Part shown: in pieces, positions 1 to 7,693 of the stretch
Numbering within the stretch: the stretch's first letter is position 1
Layout: every line of letters begins with the position of its first letter
Assembly: GCA_016212185.1 (NCBI GenBank)
Contig: JACRGX010000076.1
Span: 1-64,000 of the forward strand
Length of the DNA: 64,000 nucleotides
Direction of reading: 5' to 3'
Source: Nitrospirota bacterium
Lineage (GTDB): Bacteria; Nitrospirota; Thermodesulfovibrionia; UBA6902; DSMQ01
Translations under genes and position numbers: made by a program
Notes under the pieces: model-generated
Told to the model about the DNA's origin: nothing
Databases searched by the model: none
The model's input: only the letters and a program-made list of their open reading frames with translations

Positions 1-259
1 AGGCGCGGGTTTTTATCCTGGGGTTTTAAATACAAAAATTTATGATGAAATAATTACCGTTGCCAATGCAGATGCGGCTGATATGACAAGACAGCTTGCC
101 GTGAAAGAAGGCATTCTTGCAGGCATTTCCTCAGGCGCGGCCTTATGGGCGGCGCTTAAAGTATCGCAGAAAATCGGAAAAGATAAAAAAATTGTCGTTG
201 TCTTCCCGGACCGCGGAGACAGATATTTAAGCACGGGGCTTTTTAATCCGGCGGGCTGA
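1..259 (+). CDS. cysK: Cysteine synthase, C-terminal part (partial at window edge)
   Basis: The frame opening at base 2 encodes about 85 residues. They match the C-terminus of PLP-dependent O-acetylserine sulfhydrylase: an [17 protein letters not shown] segment that contacts the cofactor phosphate region, and the terminal [16 protein letters not shown] signature. The enzyme makes cysteine from O-acetylserine and sulfide in the cytosol. The N-terminus, including the PLP lysine, lies outside the window. The stop codon abuts the attC-like repeat that ends the minus-strand cassette array, so this gene is the chromosomal neighbour of that array. Cystathionine beta-synthase-type paralogues cannot be excluded from the C-terminus alone. 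Confidence 0.85.
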   Translation, partial: GAGFYPGVLNTKIYDEIITVANADAADMTRQLAVKEGILAGISSGAALWAALKVSQKIGKDKKIVVVFPDRGDRYLSTGLFNPAG

Positions 260-313
260 TGCGGCAGTTAAGCCGCCGCGCTTTCCAGTGTCCACTTGAC
301 GCCATAGTTAGGT
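256..313 (-). repeat. attC-like site 1, after the HNH gene
   Basis: Read on the minus strand this 58-bp imperfect palindrome starts with ACCTAAC at 313-307, a perfect fit to the attC R'' consensus RYYYAAC. It then has arms GGCGTCAAG (303-295) and CTTAACTGCC (272-263), which pair with one extra unpaired base, the usual attC L-box hallmark. The expected terminal R' (GTTRRRY) is degenerate here (GCATCAG), next to the cysK stop. The size and the TCAAG/CTTAA boxes resemble classical short attC sites. The site lies directly 3' of the HNH gene in gene orientation. Confidence 0.55.
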
Positions 314-317
314 CATA

Positions 318-1130
318 TTAACTCTCACTTACTGCTTTTGCTATTTGAGACAAAACAGCATCTATATCTGTAACTTTACCAGCTATGGCTTTGTAGATTG
401 GCAAGCTACCTATTAGTAGCAGCTGCACATACACCACGAGATAATACTCATCATTTATTTCTTCGAGATTGACAGTCAGTTGATTGACTATGCTACTGAG
501 TTCAGATTCTTTAATTCCACCTATATAGTGTGATATATATTCGTTGTCACCGAGTATAACTTCTGGAAGTAAAGATAAATACCCATTACCCCTTAAGACA
601 GCAAACACATAGCTATGCGCAATTTTAGCAATCAAACGACACAGATCACCCCACATTGCTACGCAATCAATTTTTACACATGGATATCCAGATTCAGCCA
701 TCAATTTATCTAAACTTTTTTTATCTCCTTTCAGCTCAACCTTCATTTCTGGATTTGAATTCGACAGTTCCCTCCCTGCAATGAGACATGGCTCAGGAAG
801 CAATAGAGAAAGATAAAAGTTAGGGTGTTCCTCAACCGGCAATTTTACCTTAACCTCGTTTCCATCATGCTTGACAAAGGTTATAGGAAACTTATTAGGT
901 CTATCTTTCTTGCGGCGCGTAGGAAAGTTATACTTCGCCCTATATGGCCAATACATGTTCCTGGCGACTCTTTGCTCAAATTTTTTGGTAATATCAGCAC
1001 AACTATTACAGCTTGCTTTCTGCAATACTTCCCATCCATGGAGTGAAAGCGGAATAATGTGCTCATCAGAAAGAGGTCTTTCTGATGAGCCACAGTAAAC
1101 GCAAATATTGGCTGGAGGGTATATAGCCAT
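318..1130 (-). CDS. HNH endonuclease-like protein (integron-like cassette gene)
   Basis: A 270-residue protein with an N-terminal HNH_5-like zinc-binding nuclease core. It has a CVYCGS knuckle near residue 11, an EHIIPLSL active-site stretch near 24 and a second knuckle CNSC near 42. The rest is not recognisable and may carry specificity. HNH proteins of this kind cut nucleic acid and often belong to phage-defence or mobile loci; no target can be inferred. It is flanked on both sides by attC-like repeats and transcribed away from the promoter at 5036-5064, as expected for a gene cassette. The ATG at 1130 begins only 7 bases past the cassette boundary and has no strong Shine-Dalgarno. Confidence 0.7.
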   Translation of the reverse strand: MAIYPPANICVYCGSSERPLSDEHIIPLSLHGWEVLQKASCNSCADITKKFEQRVARNMYWPYRAKYNFPTRRKKDRPNKFPITFVKHDGNEVKVKLPVEEHPNFYLSLLLPEPCLIAGRELSNSNPEMKVELKGDKKSLDKLMAESGYPCVKIDCVAMWGDLCRLIAKIAHSYVFAVLRGNGYLSLLPEVILGDNEYISHYIGGIKESELSSIVNQLTVNLEEINDEYYLVVYVQLLLIGSLPIYKAIAGKVTDIDAVLSQIAKAVSES

Positions 1131-1137
1131 TTTGACA

Positions 1138-1276
1138 ACCTAACGCACAACTCACTGATGCAGACCACCGAATGACTTAAACGTGCCAAAAGACAATCCG
1201 CTAACTACAAGTCACTGCAAGCCTGAAAAGCGTCCTGTGGTCTGCATTCAGCGCAGTGACTTATTGTGCATTCTGT
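1138..1276 (-). repeat. attC-like site 2, after vsr
   Basis: A 139-bp imperfect inverted repeat. On the minus strand it ends with GTTAGGT (1144-1138), a perfect R' core (GTTRRRY). Nested pairing arms are GCACAA/TTGTGC (1145-1150 with 1264-1269), CACTG/CAGTG (1153-1157 with 1254-1258) and TGCAGACCAC/GTGGTCTGCA (1159-1168 with 1237-1246), with asymmetric unpaired spacers as in attC hairpins. The R'' half near 1276-1270 is degenerate (ACAGAAT). The last codons of vsr (stop at 1248) run into the right arm. Confidence 0.55.
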
Positions 1277-1658
1277 TTAATTTATGATTAACTTTGTTTG
1301 ACTTGATTTCGTGTTCCCAGACTCTAATCACTTGCCAGCCCTTTGCCCTCAATGTTCTTGTTATCTTCTTGTCTCTAATTTTATTTTTTTCAATCTTGTT
1401 GTTCCAGTAGTTTTCATTTGAAGCTGGCATTCGGCAATGCAAGGGGCAACTATGCCAAAAGCAACCATCAATAAACACAGCGGTTCTCTCTCTCAGAAAA
1501 ACAAAATCTGGATTGCCGATCAAAGGATAATTACGACGCCATCCTGTGATGCCCTTGTCCTTGAGGATAGAAACAAACTGAAGCTCTGTGGATTTATTGC
1601 CTCGGGACTTCACGCTTGCCATTATTTTTGAGCGTTCAGATTTTGAAAAGGTATCCAT
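1248..1658 (-). CDS. vsr: Very short patch repair (Vsr) endonuclease
   Basis: A 136-residue member of the Vsr family, which nicks 5' of T in T:G mismatches produced by deamination of 5-methylcytosine. Family signatures are all present: SERSKIMASVKSRGNKSTE near the N-terminus, the catalytic-site PDFVF and VFIDGCFWHSCPLH block near residues 50-72, and the C-terminal RAKGWQVIRVWEHEI. It starts 4 nt after the restriction-enzyme stop, so it is cotranscribed with the C5 methyltransferase whose mutagenic by-products it would repair. The C-terminus overlaps the attC-like palindrome, which fits a compact cassette. Confidence 0.92.
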   Translation of the reverse strand: MDTFSKSERSKIMASVKSRGNKSTELQFVSILKDKGITGWRRNYPLIGNPDFVFLRERTAVFIDGCFWHSCPLHCRMPASNENYWNNKIEKNKIRDKKITRTLRAKGWQVIRVWEHEIKSNKVNHKLNRMHNKSLR

Positions 1659-1662
1659 ATTG

Positions 1663-2400
1663 TCACTTAATGATTTCTATCCAAGAATCATCAAATTTGA
1701 TTGCCTTGAGGATGTCGGCGCGGTCTACTTGTGGAGGTTGCTTAATTCGTATCGCAAGTATGTCGTCAGGCACGTCTTCTATGATGGTAAACTGGGAACC
1801 GTGAGGCTGCCATGTGAAGATGTGCTGCTTGCTGTCCTTGCCAAATCCCTCAAGATTGTTTCTCTCGTTCCACTGCCACCAGAAGTTCTCAACTCTGTAC
1901 AAAATAGTTTCAAACTCAAAGACTGCCGCTTCCAGCAGGTCATCGGACTTAATCAAAACCACTGTCCTGACGTGTTTGTAGAGTTTGCGAATACTTGCTA
2001 CCCGTTCGTTCCAGATGGAGAGAATCTTCTCTCCGAGTTCATTCGGGTCGCACTCGCTAATTTCGCGGTCGCCAAAAGAATAAACAGGAGAATTCCGGCC
2101 AGATATCAGGCGGATTTTAGAAACTGTTGAAGGTTTTCTGTTCTTAACTGTCTTAGCTCCCCATGCTGTTTGTTGGAGAACTACATCGTCTAAACCGACA
2201 TTTGAGGGTTTCCATTTTGCGCCGACAAGTCGAGCAAATATTTCTTCCCAATCTGGACCTTCCAGTCTTGCCGTCCCACGCGATGCAAGTAAATACACAA
2301 GCTCGCGTCCCAAATTAAGTGCAAATTCTTTTGGGAATTTATTTAGCAGATATGGCGGCTTGTATTTCTCTACCGTTCTTAATTTTGGACTTTTTGCCAT
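1663..2400 (-). CDS. Putative type II restriction endonuclease partner
   Basis: A 245-residue protein I cannot assign to a named family from sequence alone. Position is the main argument: it overlaps the end of a DNA cytosine methyltransferase by 62 bp and is followed 4 nt later by vsr, the usual place for the cognate restriction enzyme. Near residues 60-80 the stretch GLDDVV then AWGAKTVK could be a variant PD-(D/E)XK nuclease core (acidic residue, then AK on the next strand). If correct, it cuts the sequence that the methyltransferase protects. It could instead be a regulator or a non-nuclease accessory. Confidence 0.55.
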   Translation of the reverse strand: MAKSPKLRTVEKYKPPYLLNKFPKEFALNLGRELVYLLASRGTARLEGPDWEEIFARLVGAKWKPSNVGLDDVVLQQTAWGAKTVKNRKPSTVSKIRLISGRNSPVYSFGDREISECDPNELGEKILSIWNERVASIRKLYKHVRTVVLIKSDDLLEAAVFEFETILYRVENFWWQWNERNNLEGFGKDSKQHIFTWQPHGSQFTIIEDVPDDILAIRIKQPPQVDRADILKAIKFDDSWIEIIK

Positions 2401-3445
2401 ATTTTGCCCTTTCTTCGAGCATCGTTACCTGTCCATTAACTATTGGATATTGAAGATTGTAGTAATCATATTCGTTGTAGCTGTTATGCCAGCTATGCGC
2501 TATGAATAAATTTCTTAGAACCGCTTTGGCTACAGGCACTGGAAGGCTGTTACCCGCCTGCTTTCTGGTTTGACTATAATTACATATGATGTTAAAGCTA
2601 TCTGGGAATCCTTGTAACCGTAACATTTCACGCAGAGTAAGCCTTCTCTCGCCGTTAACTAACAAATAGTTGTATGAAGCTCCAGCACGCAAAGCGCAGG
2701 AATATGGATATGCGCTGATATGTCCCGCTTTATTTTCATGCCAGATTGTCGGTTCTTTTGTGAGCTTATGTTTTTTTAGTCGGTTCTTTCTGATATGTTC
2801 TGAGGCATAGTATTGTTCAGGCACATAGTCTTCTAAAATCTCATGCAACGGGGTCATGGATATGCCGCCTTCCGGCCAATCAAATGAACAAGGTTTTTTA
2901 AATCCGATGATAAAAATACGCTCTCTCTTTTGGGGAAGTCCAAAATTCAGCGCGTTTAAAACACGAAAATCAGCATAATACCCTAACTCTCTTAATGCCT
3001 GCATAATCCGCTTGAGTGTCTTGCCGTTATTATGTCCTGCTAACAACTTAACGTTCTCTAGTAAAAATACAGATGGCTGCTTTGCTTTAAGTATGCGGGC
3101 AATATCAAAGAAAAGAGTGCCACGAGTGTCTTTAAATCCATGTCTGTGTCCAATAATGCTGAAAGGCTGACATGGAAAACCAGCAAGAAGAATGTCATGG
3201 TCTGGTATATCCTCGGCGTTGATTGCTGTAATATCTCCGATGGGTTTCTCTCCGAAGTTTGCTTCATAAGCTTTCTGGCAATCTTCGTCTATATCACTGG
3301 AAAACTTACATTTAATAGGTATTCCTAAATCAGCAGCAGCTTGCTCAATTGCCAAACGAAATCCACCAATGCCACAGAATAAATCAATGAATCTAATTGC
3401 CTTGCCGTTTTTCTTAATCAAATTTGACATGCTATAAGTTACCAT
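2339..3445 (-). CDS. DNA (cytosine-5-)-methyltransferase
   Basis: A 368-residue C5 methyltransferase that transfers a methyl group from SAM to cytosine C5 in a specific site. Conserved motifs appear in order: I (FIDLFCGIGGFRLA near 20), IV with the catalytic cysteine (GFPCQPFS near 90), VI (ENVKLL), VIII (QKRERIFIIGF), IX (RRLTLREMLRLQGFP) and X (QAGNSLPVPVAKAV). The target-recognition domain lies between VIII and IX. It is the first gene of a methyltransferase/endonuclease/Vsr group that sits between two attC-like repeats. An internal ATG at 3430 is an alternative start; neither has a clear Shine-Dalgarno. Confidence 0.92.
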   Translation of the reverse strand: MVTYSMSNLIKKNGKAIRFIDLFCGIGGFRLAIEQAAADLGIPIKCKFSSDIDEDCQKAYEANFGEKPIGDITAINAEDIPDHDILLAGFPCQPFSIIGHRHGFKDTRGTLFFDIARILKAKQPSVFLLENVKLLAGHNNGKTLKRIMQALRELGYYADFRVLNALNFGLPQKRERIFIIGFKKPCSFDWPEGGISMTPLHEILEDYVPEQYYASEHIRKNRLKKHKLTKEPTIWHENKAGHISAYPYSCALRAGASYNYLLVNGERRLTLREMLRLQGFPDSFNIICNYSQTRKQAGNSLPVPVAKAVLRNLFIAHSWHNSYNEYDYYNLQYPIVNGQVTMLEERAKYGKKSKIKNGREIQAAISAK

Positions 3446-3475
3446 TATCAGCGTAAGTTGTTCAATTACTTAAAT

Positions 3476-3613
3476 GCATAACGCCTTGATGACTGACGAG
3501 TGCCACTGTATGACGTTGAAAAGCAAAAAACGATTTGCAAACCTAAAACTACCACTGGCTAAAAAAGGGACCTGTGGCATTCGTTTAGCTGCACAACCTA
3601 TTAAGCGTTCACT
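3476..3613 (-). repeat. attC-like site 3, after the KAP gene
   Basis: A 138-bp imperfect palindrome. On the minus strand it starts AGTGAACGC (3613-3605) and ends GGCGTTATGC (3485-3476). The arms AACGC-TTAAT and ATCAAGGCGTT pair with one extrahelical base. Inner arms GAATGCCAC and GTGGCACTC pair with one mismatch. The terminal GTTATGC is identical to the sequence at 5002-4996 just before the KAP coding region, as expected if a cassette lies between two recombination points. Confidence 0.55.
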
Positions 3614-3618
3614 GAACA

Positions 3619-4968
3619 TTACTGTGTAAATGTAAATGTAGACATAGAGTTAAATATAAAAGGAATAACACTTTGTCTTTGTGAATCATACATTCCAGTT
3701 TTAGCAAAATAATCTTTTGGCTCTATTTTCTTTAAATCCTCGTCACTCATCAAACAATATCTAAGAAGCCAAGTTAGCGGGTGTTTTTCATTTTTGCCTT
3801 CAAACCAATCGGTTACTAAATATTGCAAGTCAAAACTATCATATAGTTCTTCATACGTACACTTGCTTTCTCTTAATTTTTGGTAAATCCCTGGATTAGC
3901 AACCTTAACGATGGCAAGAAATGGGATAAGGATTTCATGATAGTTGTTTAGTGAGTACATGGTAGTTTTTACTAATATTATGTTGACTACTATTTGCTCC
4001 AGTTCTCTCAATGATAATGAGCAATGTCCTATATAATCTTTCATGAAATCGTTAAGATTTTCATCATGTTGTGAAGTAATTTGATAGTTGTGTAATTTCA
4101 TTAAATGATGGTAGTACGTCCATAAATCACTTCCATATTTTGACGCATTTTTAGGAAGAGAGCACCAAATATTTACAAATTTTTGAAGATATTGATTAGC
4201 CTTAATGCCAGAACCATATTGACATCTTACTGATTCTTCAATTTGTTCACGATTCATTACTAGAACAAAAACAATCTTTTGTACGGAGAAGACATGTTTT
4301 ATTTTTTCAAGGAGTTCAAGCGCAAATGTTGGCTTACACCTATCAAGTTCATCAATTATAAAAACTACCGGTTTACCATCGCTCGACACAGCACCAGCCA
4401 GCTCCTGTAAAGTCAAACGAAAATTATTAAGACATGCCTTATCTTCTTTGTAGTTATCAAAAACGTGTGATAAATATTGTTCGGTTGTTTTTGCTGCTTC
4501 GTCAGCAATATCTTTATCAGCGCCTAAGTTTTCCAATTCCGTTCCATCAAGTACACCTATCGTTAATGCTTTTATTCCTATTTTCATACCTGACTTTAGC
4601 AACACTTTGCTGGCTTGAACGGCTTTATCTTTATATTTCTTTATCTTTTCTTCTGGCACCTTCAGAGCTTTTGCCAAATCGTAAATCTCACCAGAAAGTG
4701 CGGTAAAGGGGTCATCCATGTAATCATTTGAGAAAGCGTCAAAATATATGCTTTTAATGTTGTTTTCAGTTAGGTAGCCTCTCCACATTTTTATGAATGT
4801 AGTTTTCCCCTCTCCCCATTTAGCGTCTAATGCAATAATTAGTTCATCCTCAATATTTGATATTAATTTATATAAGGCTTCTCCAAAAGGTTTTCGTTTA
4901 AAAATATCCTTTCCATTGGCAAAGCCCTCAGTTTCAGAAATTTCAAGAGGAGGTATTGAAAGTTTCAT
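3619..4968 (-). CDS. KAP family P-loop NTPase (integron-like cassette gene)
   Basis: A 449-residue KAP-type P-loop NTPase. The Walker A motif is AKWGEGKTTF at residues 49-58, and the Walker B region FIIDELDRCKP lies near 210, where KAP proteins have this D-E-L-D-R-C pattern. No clear membrane insertion is visible, unlike many KAP members. Bacterial KAP NTPases include phage-exclusion proteins such as PifA of F, so a defence role is plausible but not shown. I chose the ATG at 4968 (MKLSIPP). The longer in-frame ATG at 5004 lies upstream of the GTTATGC boundary and so outside the presumed cassette. Confidence 0.8.
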   Translation of the reverse strand: MKLSIPPLEISETEGFANGKDIFKRKPFGEALYKLISNIEDELIIALDAKWGEGKTTFIKMWRGYLTENNIKSIYFDAFSNDYMDDPFTALSGEIYDLAKALKVPEEKIKKYKDKAVQASKVLLKSGMKIGIKALTIGVLDGTELENLGADKDIADEAAKTTEQYLSHVFDNYKEDKACLNNFRLTLQELAGAVSSDGKPVVFIIDELDRCKPTFALELLEKIKHVFSVQKIVFVLVMNREQIEESVRCQYGSGIKANQYLQKFVNIWCSLPKNASKYGSDLWTYYHHLMKLHNYQITSQHDENLNDFMKDYIGHCSLSLRELEQIVVNIILVKTTMYSLNNYHEILIPFLAIVKVANPGIYQKLRESKCTYEELYDSFDLQYLVTDWFEGKNEKHPLTWLLRYCLMSDEDLKKIEPKDYFAKTGMYDSQRQSVIPFIFNSMSTFTFTQ

Positions 4969-4995
4969 AAGCTTATATCTTTCTTTGCTTTGTAC

Positions 4996-5002
4996 GCATA
5001 AC
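4996..5002 (-). other. Cassette boundary core (attI-like GTTATGC)
   Basis: On the minus strand GTTATGC at 5002-4996 repeats the last seven bases of attC-like site 3 exactly. It sits between the strong promoter and the first cassette gene, where an attI recombination point is expected. The identification rests on this heptamer and its position only. Confidence 0.4.
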
Positions 5003-5035
5003 ATTTACATTTAAACTTATCCTATATTTAGCAGC

Positions 5036-5064
5036 ATTATATGGCGAAAAAAGGGAGATGTCAA
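5036..5064 (-). promoter_or_regulatory. Perfect sigma70 promoter driving the cassette array (Pc-like)
   Basis: The minus strand has TTGACA at 5064-5059, a 17-bp spacer and TATAAT at 5041-5036, a full consensus match. Transcription would start near 5029 and run through the KAP gene, the methyltransferase group and the HNH gene, all on the same strand. A strong promoter just ahead of the first cassette is the usual integron arrangement. Confidence 0.8.
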
Positions 5065-5198
5065 GCAAATAGCCTACACATTGAGTAATTTATTATTGGT
5101 CTCTATTGGGGAGTTCTGCATTTACAGCCGGCGGGTTAAAAAACCTCTTGTCAATAAAGTAATTCATAGCTATAATGTCAACATCTGACAACAGTCGG

Positions 5199-5234
5199 GA
5201 GTTAAGAGTTAGGAGTCAGGAGTAAAGAGTTAAG
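5199..5234. repeat. 7-bp tandem repeat upstream of the Lon-like gene
   Basis: Five consecutive heptamers of the form GAGTTAA, GAGTTAG, GAGTCAG, GAGTAAA, GAGTTAA lie 30 bp before the start of the Lon-like protease gene. This is one locus of the heptamer repeat class found across the window. Confidence 0.75.
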
Positions 5235-5263
5235 AATTGCGAAGAATATACGGAGGACAATAA

Positions 5264-7693
5264 ATGATTAAGAAAGTGGAAATGGAAAATCTCTACAAAT
5301 GCTGCGAACCGTCAGAACTGCCGTTTAATTCAACCGATGATATCCCTTCATTAAAAGAAACCATTGTACAGGAGCGGGCCTTAAAAGCGCTGGATTTCGG
5401 TCTGGGAATTGACAGCCACGGATTTAACATTTATATCTTAGGCGAGAGCGGCACAGGCAAAATGACTACGATTAAAGCCATCCTCTCTGAAAAGGCAAAG
5501 GACGAGCATGTGCCTGACGACTGGTGCTATGTCTATAATTTTAAAAATCCCGATGTGCCGAACTCACTGAGCCTTCCGCCAGGAAAAGGCATGTCCTTTC
5601 AGAAGGATATGGATGAATTGGTAAATATCCTGAAACAGGAAATACCAAAGGTCTTTGAATCAAAAGAGTATGAAAAGCAGAGAACCAAGACCTTTGAGGA
5701 ATTCCAGCAAAAGCAAAAGGTGCTTTTTTCAGAGCTTGAGCAGGAGGTTAAGGAAAAAGATTTTTCATTACGCAAGACCGTAAGCGGTCTTGCGCTGGTC
5801 CCGGTAAAAAAGACAGGTGAATCTCTGAGCGAGGAAGAATACGAAAGCCTTGAACCAAAAGTAAGGAAAAAGGTAGAGGAGATCGGAAGACAGCTTCAGG
5901 AAAAGCTTGATGATGTCGTAAGGCTGGTAAGAGAAGCGGAAAAAAAGGTTAAAGAGAAGATAGTCCAACTGGAAAGACAGGCTGCGCTGTCGGCAGTCGG
6001 TCATTTAATTGATGAAATTAAAAATAAATATAAAGAAACCCCTAAGGTGTCCGGCTTTCTTGACGATGTAAAGGAAGATATTCTTGAACATCTTGATGAT
6101 TTCAAGCCTCAGGAAGAACAGCCTGCGGTGCTGCCATTTATGAAGCCCGTAAAAACAGAGCCGTCATTCATAAGATACTCGGTAAATGTACTTATAAACA
6201 ACAGCGGTCAGAAAGGCGCGCCCGTTGTAATTGAAAGCAACCCTACGTATTACAATCTCTTTGGAAGGATTGAACATAAACTCCAATACGGCATGGCTAT
6301 AACCGACTTCAGTATGATAAAGGCAGGCTCCCTGCACAAGGCAAACGGAGGCTATCTTGTCATTGACGCCATGGACCTTCTCAAAAATATTTTTGCCTAT
6401 GATGCTCTGAAAAGAACAATCAAGGACAGGGAAATACGGATTGAAGACGTCTGGGAGCAATACCGGCTTATCTCAACCGTAACATTAAGGCCTGAGGCAG
6501 TACCCTTCAACGTAAAGGTCGTGCTGGTCGGAAACCCATGGCTTTACTACATGCTTTATAACCTTGATGAAGAATACAGCGAGCTCTTTAAGGTTAAGGC
6601 TGATTTTGAAAACCGCATGAACAGGAATAATGAAAACATGCTGAAATACGCAGGCTTTATGCGGACAAAGTGTGCGGAAAAAGGGCTGCTGCCGTTTGAC
6701 CGCAGCGGCATTGCAAAAATAGTTGAATACGGCTCAAGGCTTGCAGAACACCAGGGAAAGCTTTCAGTAAAATTTAGCGAGATCGTCGACATATTAAAGG
6801 AAGCAGACCACTGGGCAAAAAAAGAGAAAAGCACTATTGTAAATGCTTCCCATGTAAAGCAGGCGTTTGACGAAAAGGCCTACCGCCACAACAAGGTTGA
6901 GAAAAAAATACAGGAGGCTATTCAGGAAGGCACAATACTTATGGCTACAAGCGGCTCTGTAATCGGGCAGATTAACGGGCTTTCGGTCATTGACCTCGGA
7001 GACTACAGGTTCGGCGTCCCGTCAAGAATCACCGCAAAGACTTACATCGGCAAGGCAGGCATAGTAAATATTGAGAGGGAAACAAAAATGAGCGGGAAAA
7101 TTCATGAAAAGGCAATAATGATCCTTATTGCCTACCTTGGCGGAAAATATGCAAAAAAACAATCGCTCACCCTTTCGGCGTCACTTACGTTTGAACAGCT
7201 CTACGGCGGGGTTGAAGGCGACAGCGCAACCTGCGCTGAAGTCTACGCTCTTTTAAGCAGCATCTCGGGAATCCCGGTAAAACAGTCGGTTGCCATAACC
7301 GGCTCTATGAATCAGCACGGAGAGGTTCAGCCGATAGGCGGTGTCAACGAAAAAATTGAAGGGTTTTTTGAAGTCTGCAAAATCTCCGGGCTTGACGGAA
7401 TGCACGCTGTAATTATCCCGGGCAGGAATATTAAAAACCTGATGCTCAAAAAAGAGGTGATTGATGCTGTCAGGAACGGAAAATTCAGCATATACGCAAT
7501 TGATAATATAGAAGACGGCATAGAGTACCTCACAGGTATCAAGCCGGGAGAACTGCAGCCCGACGGGAACTACCCTGAGGGTACGATGAATTCCCTCGTT
7601 GCAAAAAAACTCCAGGAGTTCTCTGAGGCCATGAAGGAGAAAAAAGAATCAGAGAATAGCAACGAGGCAGGAAAAGAAAAAAACAATAAGTAA
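5264..7693 (+). CDS. Lon-like ATP-dependent protease (LonB/YcbZ-type)
   Basis: An 809-residue AAA+ protease of the COG1067 type. The N-terminal ATPase has Walker A GESGTGKMTT near residues 60-69. A charged coiled-coil-rich insert follows at about 130-270. The C-terminal Lon-type S16 domain has catalytic Ser654 in EGDSATCAE and Lys697 in GGVNEKIEGFF. Their 43-residue spacing is that of the classical Lon Ser-Lys dyad. No N-terminal Lon substrate domain is present. A good Shine-Dalgarno (ggagg) precedes the ATG. It probably degrades damaged or regulatory proteins in the cytosol. Its stop overlaps the next start by one base. Confidence 0.9.
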   Translation: MIKKVEMENLYKCCEPSELPFNSTDDIPSLKETIVQERALKALDFGLGIDSHGFNIYILGESGTGKMTTIKAILSEKAKDEHVPDDWCYVYNFKNPDVPNSLSLPPGKGMSFQKDMDELVNILKQEIPKVFESKEYEKQRTKTFEEFQQKQKVLFSELEQEVKEKDFSLRKTVSGLALVPVKKTGESLSEEEYESLEPKVRKKVEEIGRQLQEKLDDVVRLVREAEKKVKEKIVQLERQAALSAVGHLIDEIKNKYKETPKVSGFLDDVKEDILEHLDDFKPQEEQPAVLPFMKPVKTEPSFIRYSVNVLINNSGQKGAPVVIESNPTYYNLFGRIEHKLQYGMAITDFSMIKAGSLHKANGGYLVIDAMDLLKNIFAYDALKRTIKDREIRIEDVWEQYRLISTVTLRPEAVPFNVKVVLVGNPWLYYMLYNLDEEYSELFKVKADFENRMNRNNENMLKYAGFMRTKCAEKGLLPFDRSGIAKIVEYGSRLAEHQGKLSVKFSEIVDILKEADHWAKKEKSTIVNASHVKQAFDEKAYRHNKVEKKIQEAIQEGTILMATSGSVIGQINGLSVIDLGDYRFGVPSRITAKTYIGKAGIVNIERETKMSGKIHEKAIMILIAYLGGKYAKKQSLTLSASLTFEQLYGGVEGDSATCAEVYALLSSISGIPVKQSVAITGSMNQHGEVQPIGGVNEKIEGFFEVCKISGLDGMHAVIIPGRNIKNLMLKKEVIDAVRNGKFSIYAIDNIEDGIEYLTGIKPGELQPDGNYPEGTMNSLVAKKLQEFSEAMKEKKESENSNEAGKEKNNK

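Noticed and set aside
1588-2130. A 180-codon plus-strand frame opposite the restriction enzyme and Vsr.
   Set aside because: It is antisense to well-supported genes and shows no recognisable family.
5004-5004. Upstream ATG as the start of the KAP protein.
   Set aside because: It lies on the far side of the GTTATGC boundary and has no Shine-Dalgarno; the internal ATG at 4968 fits the cassette.
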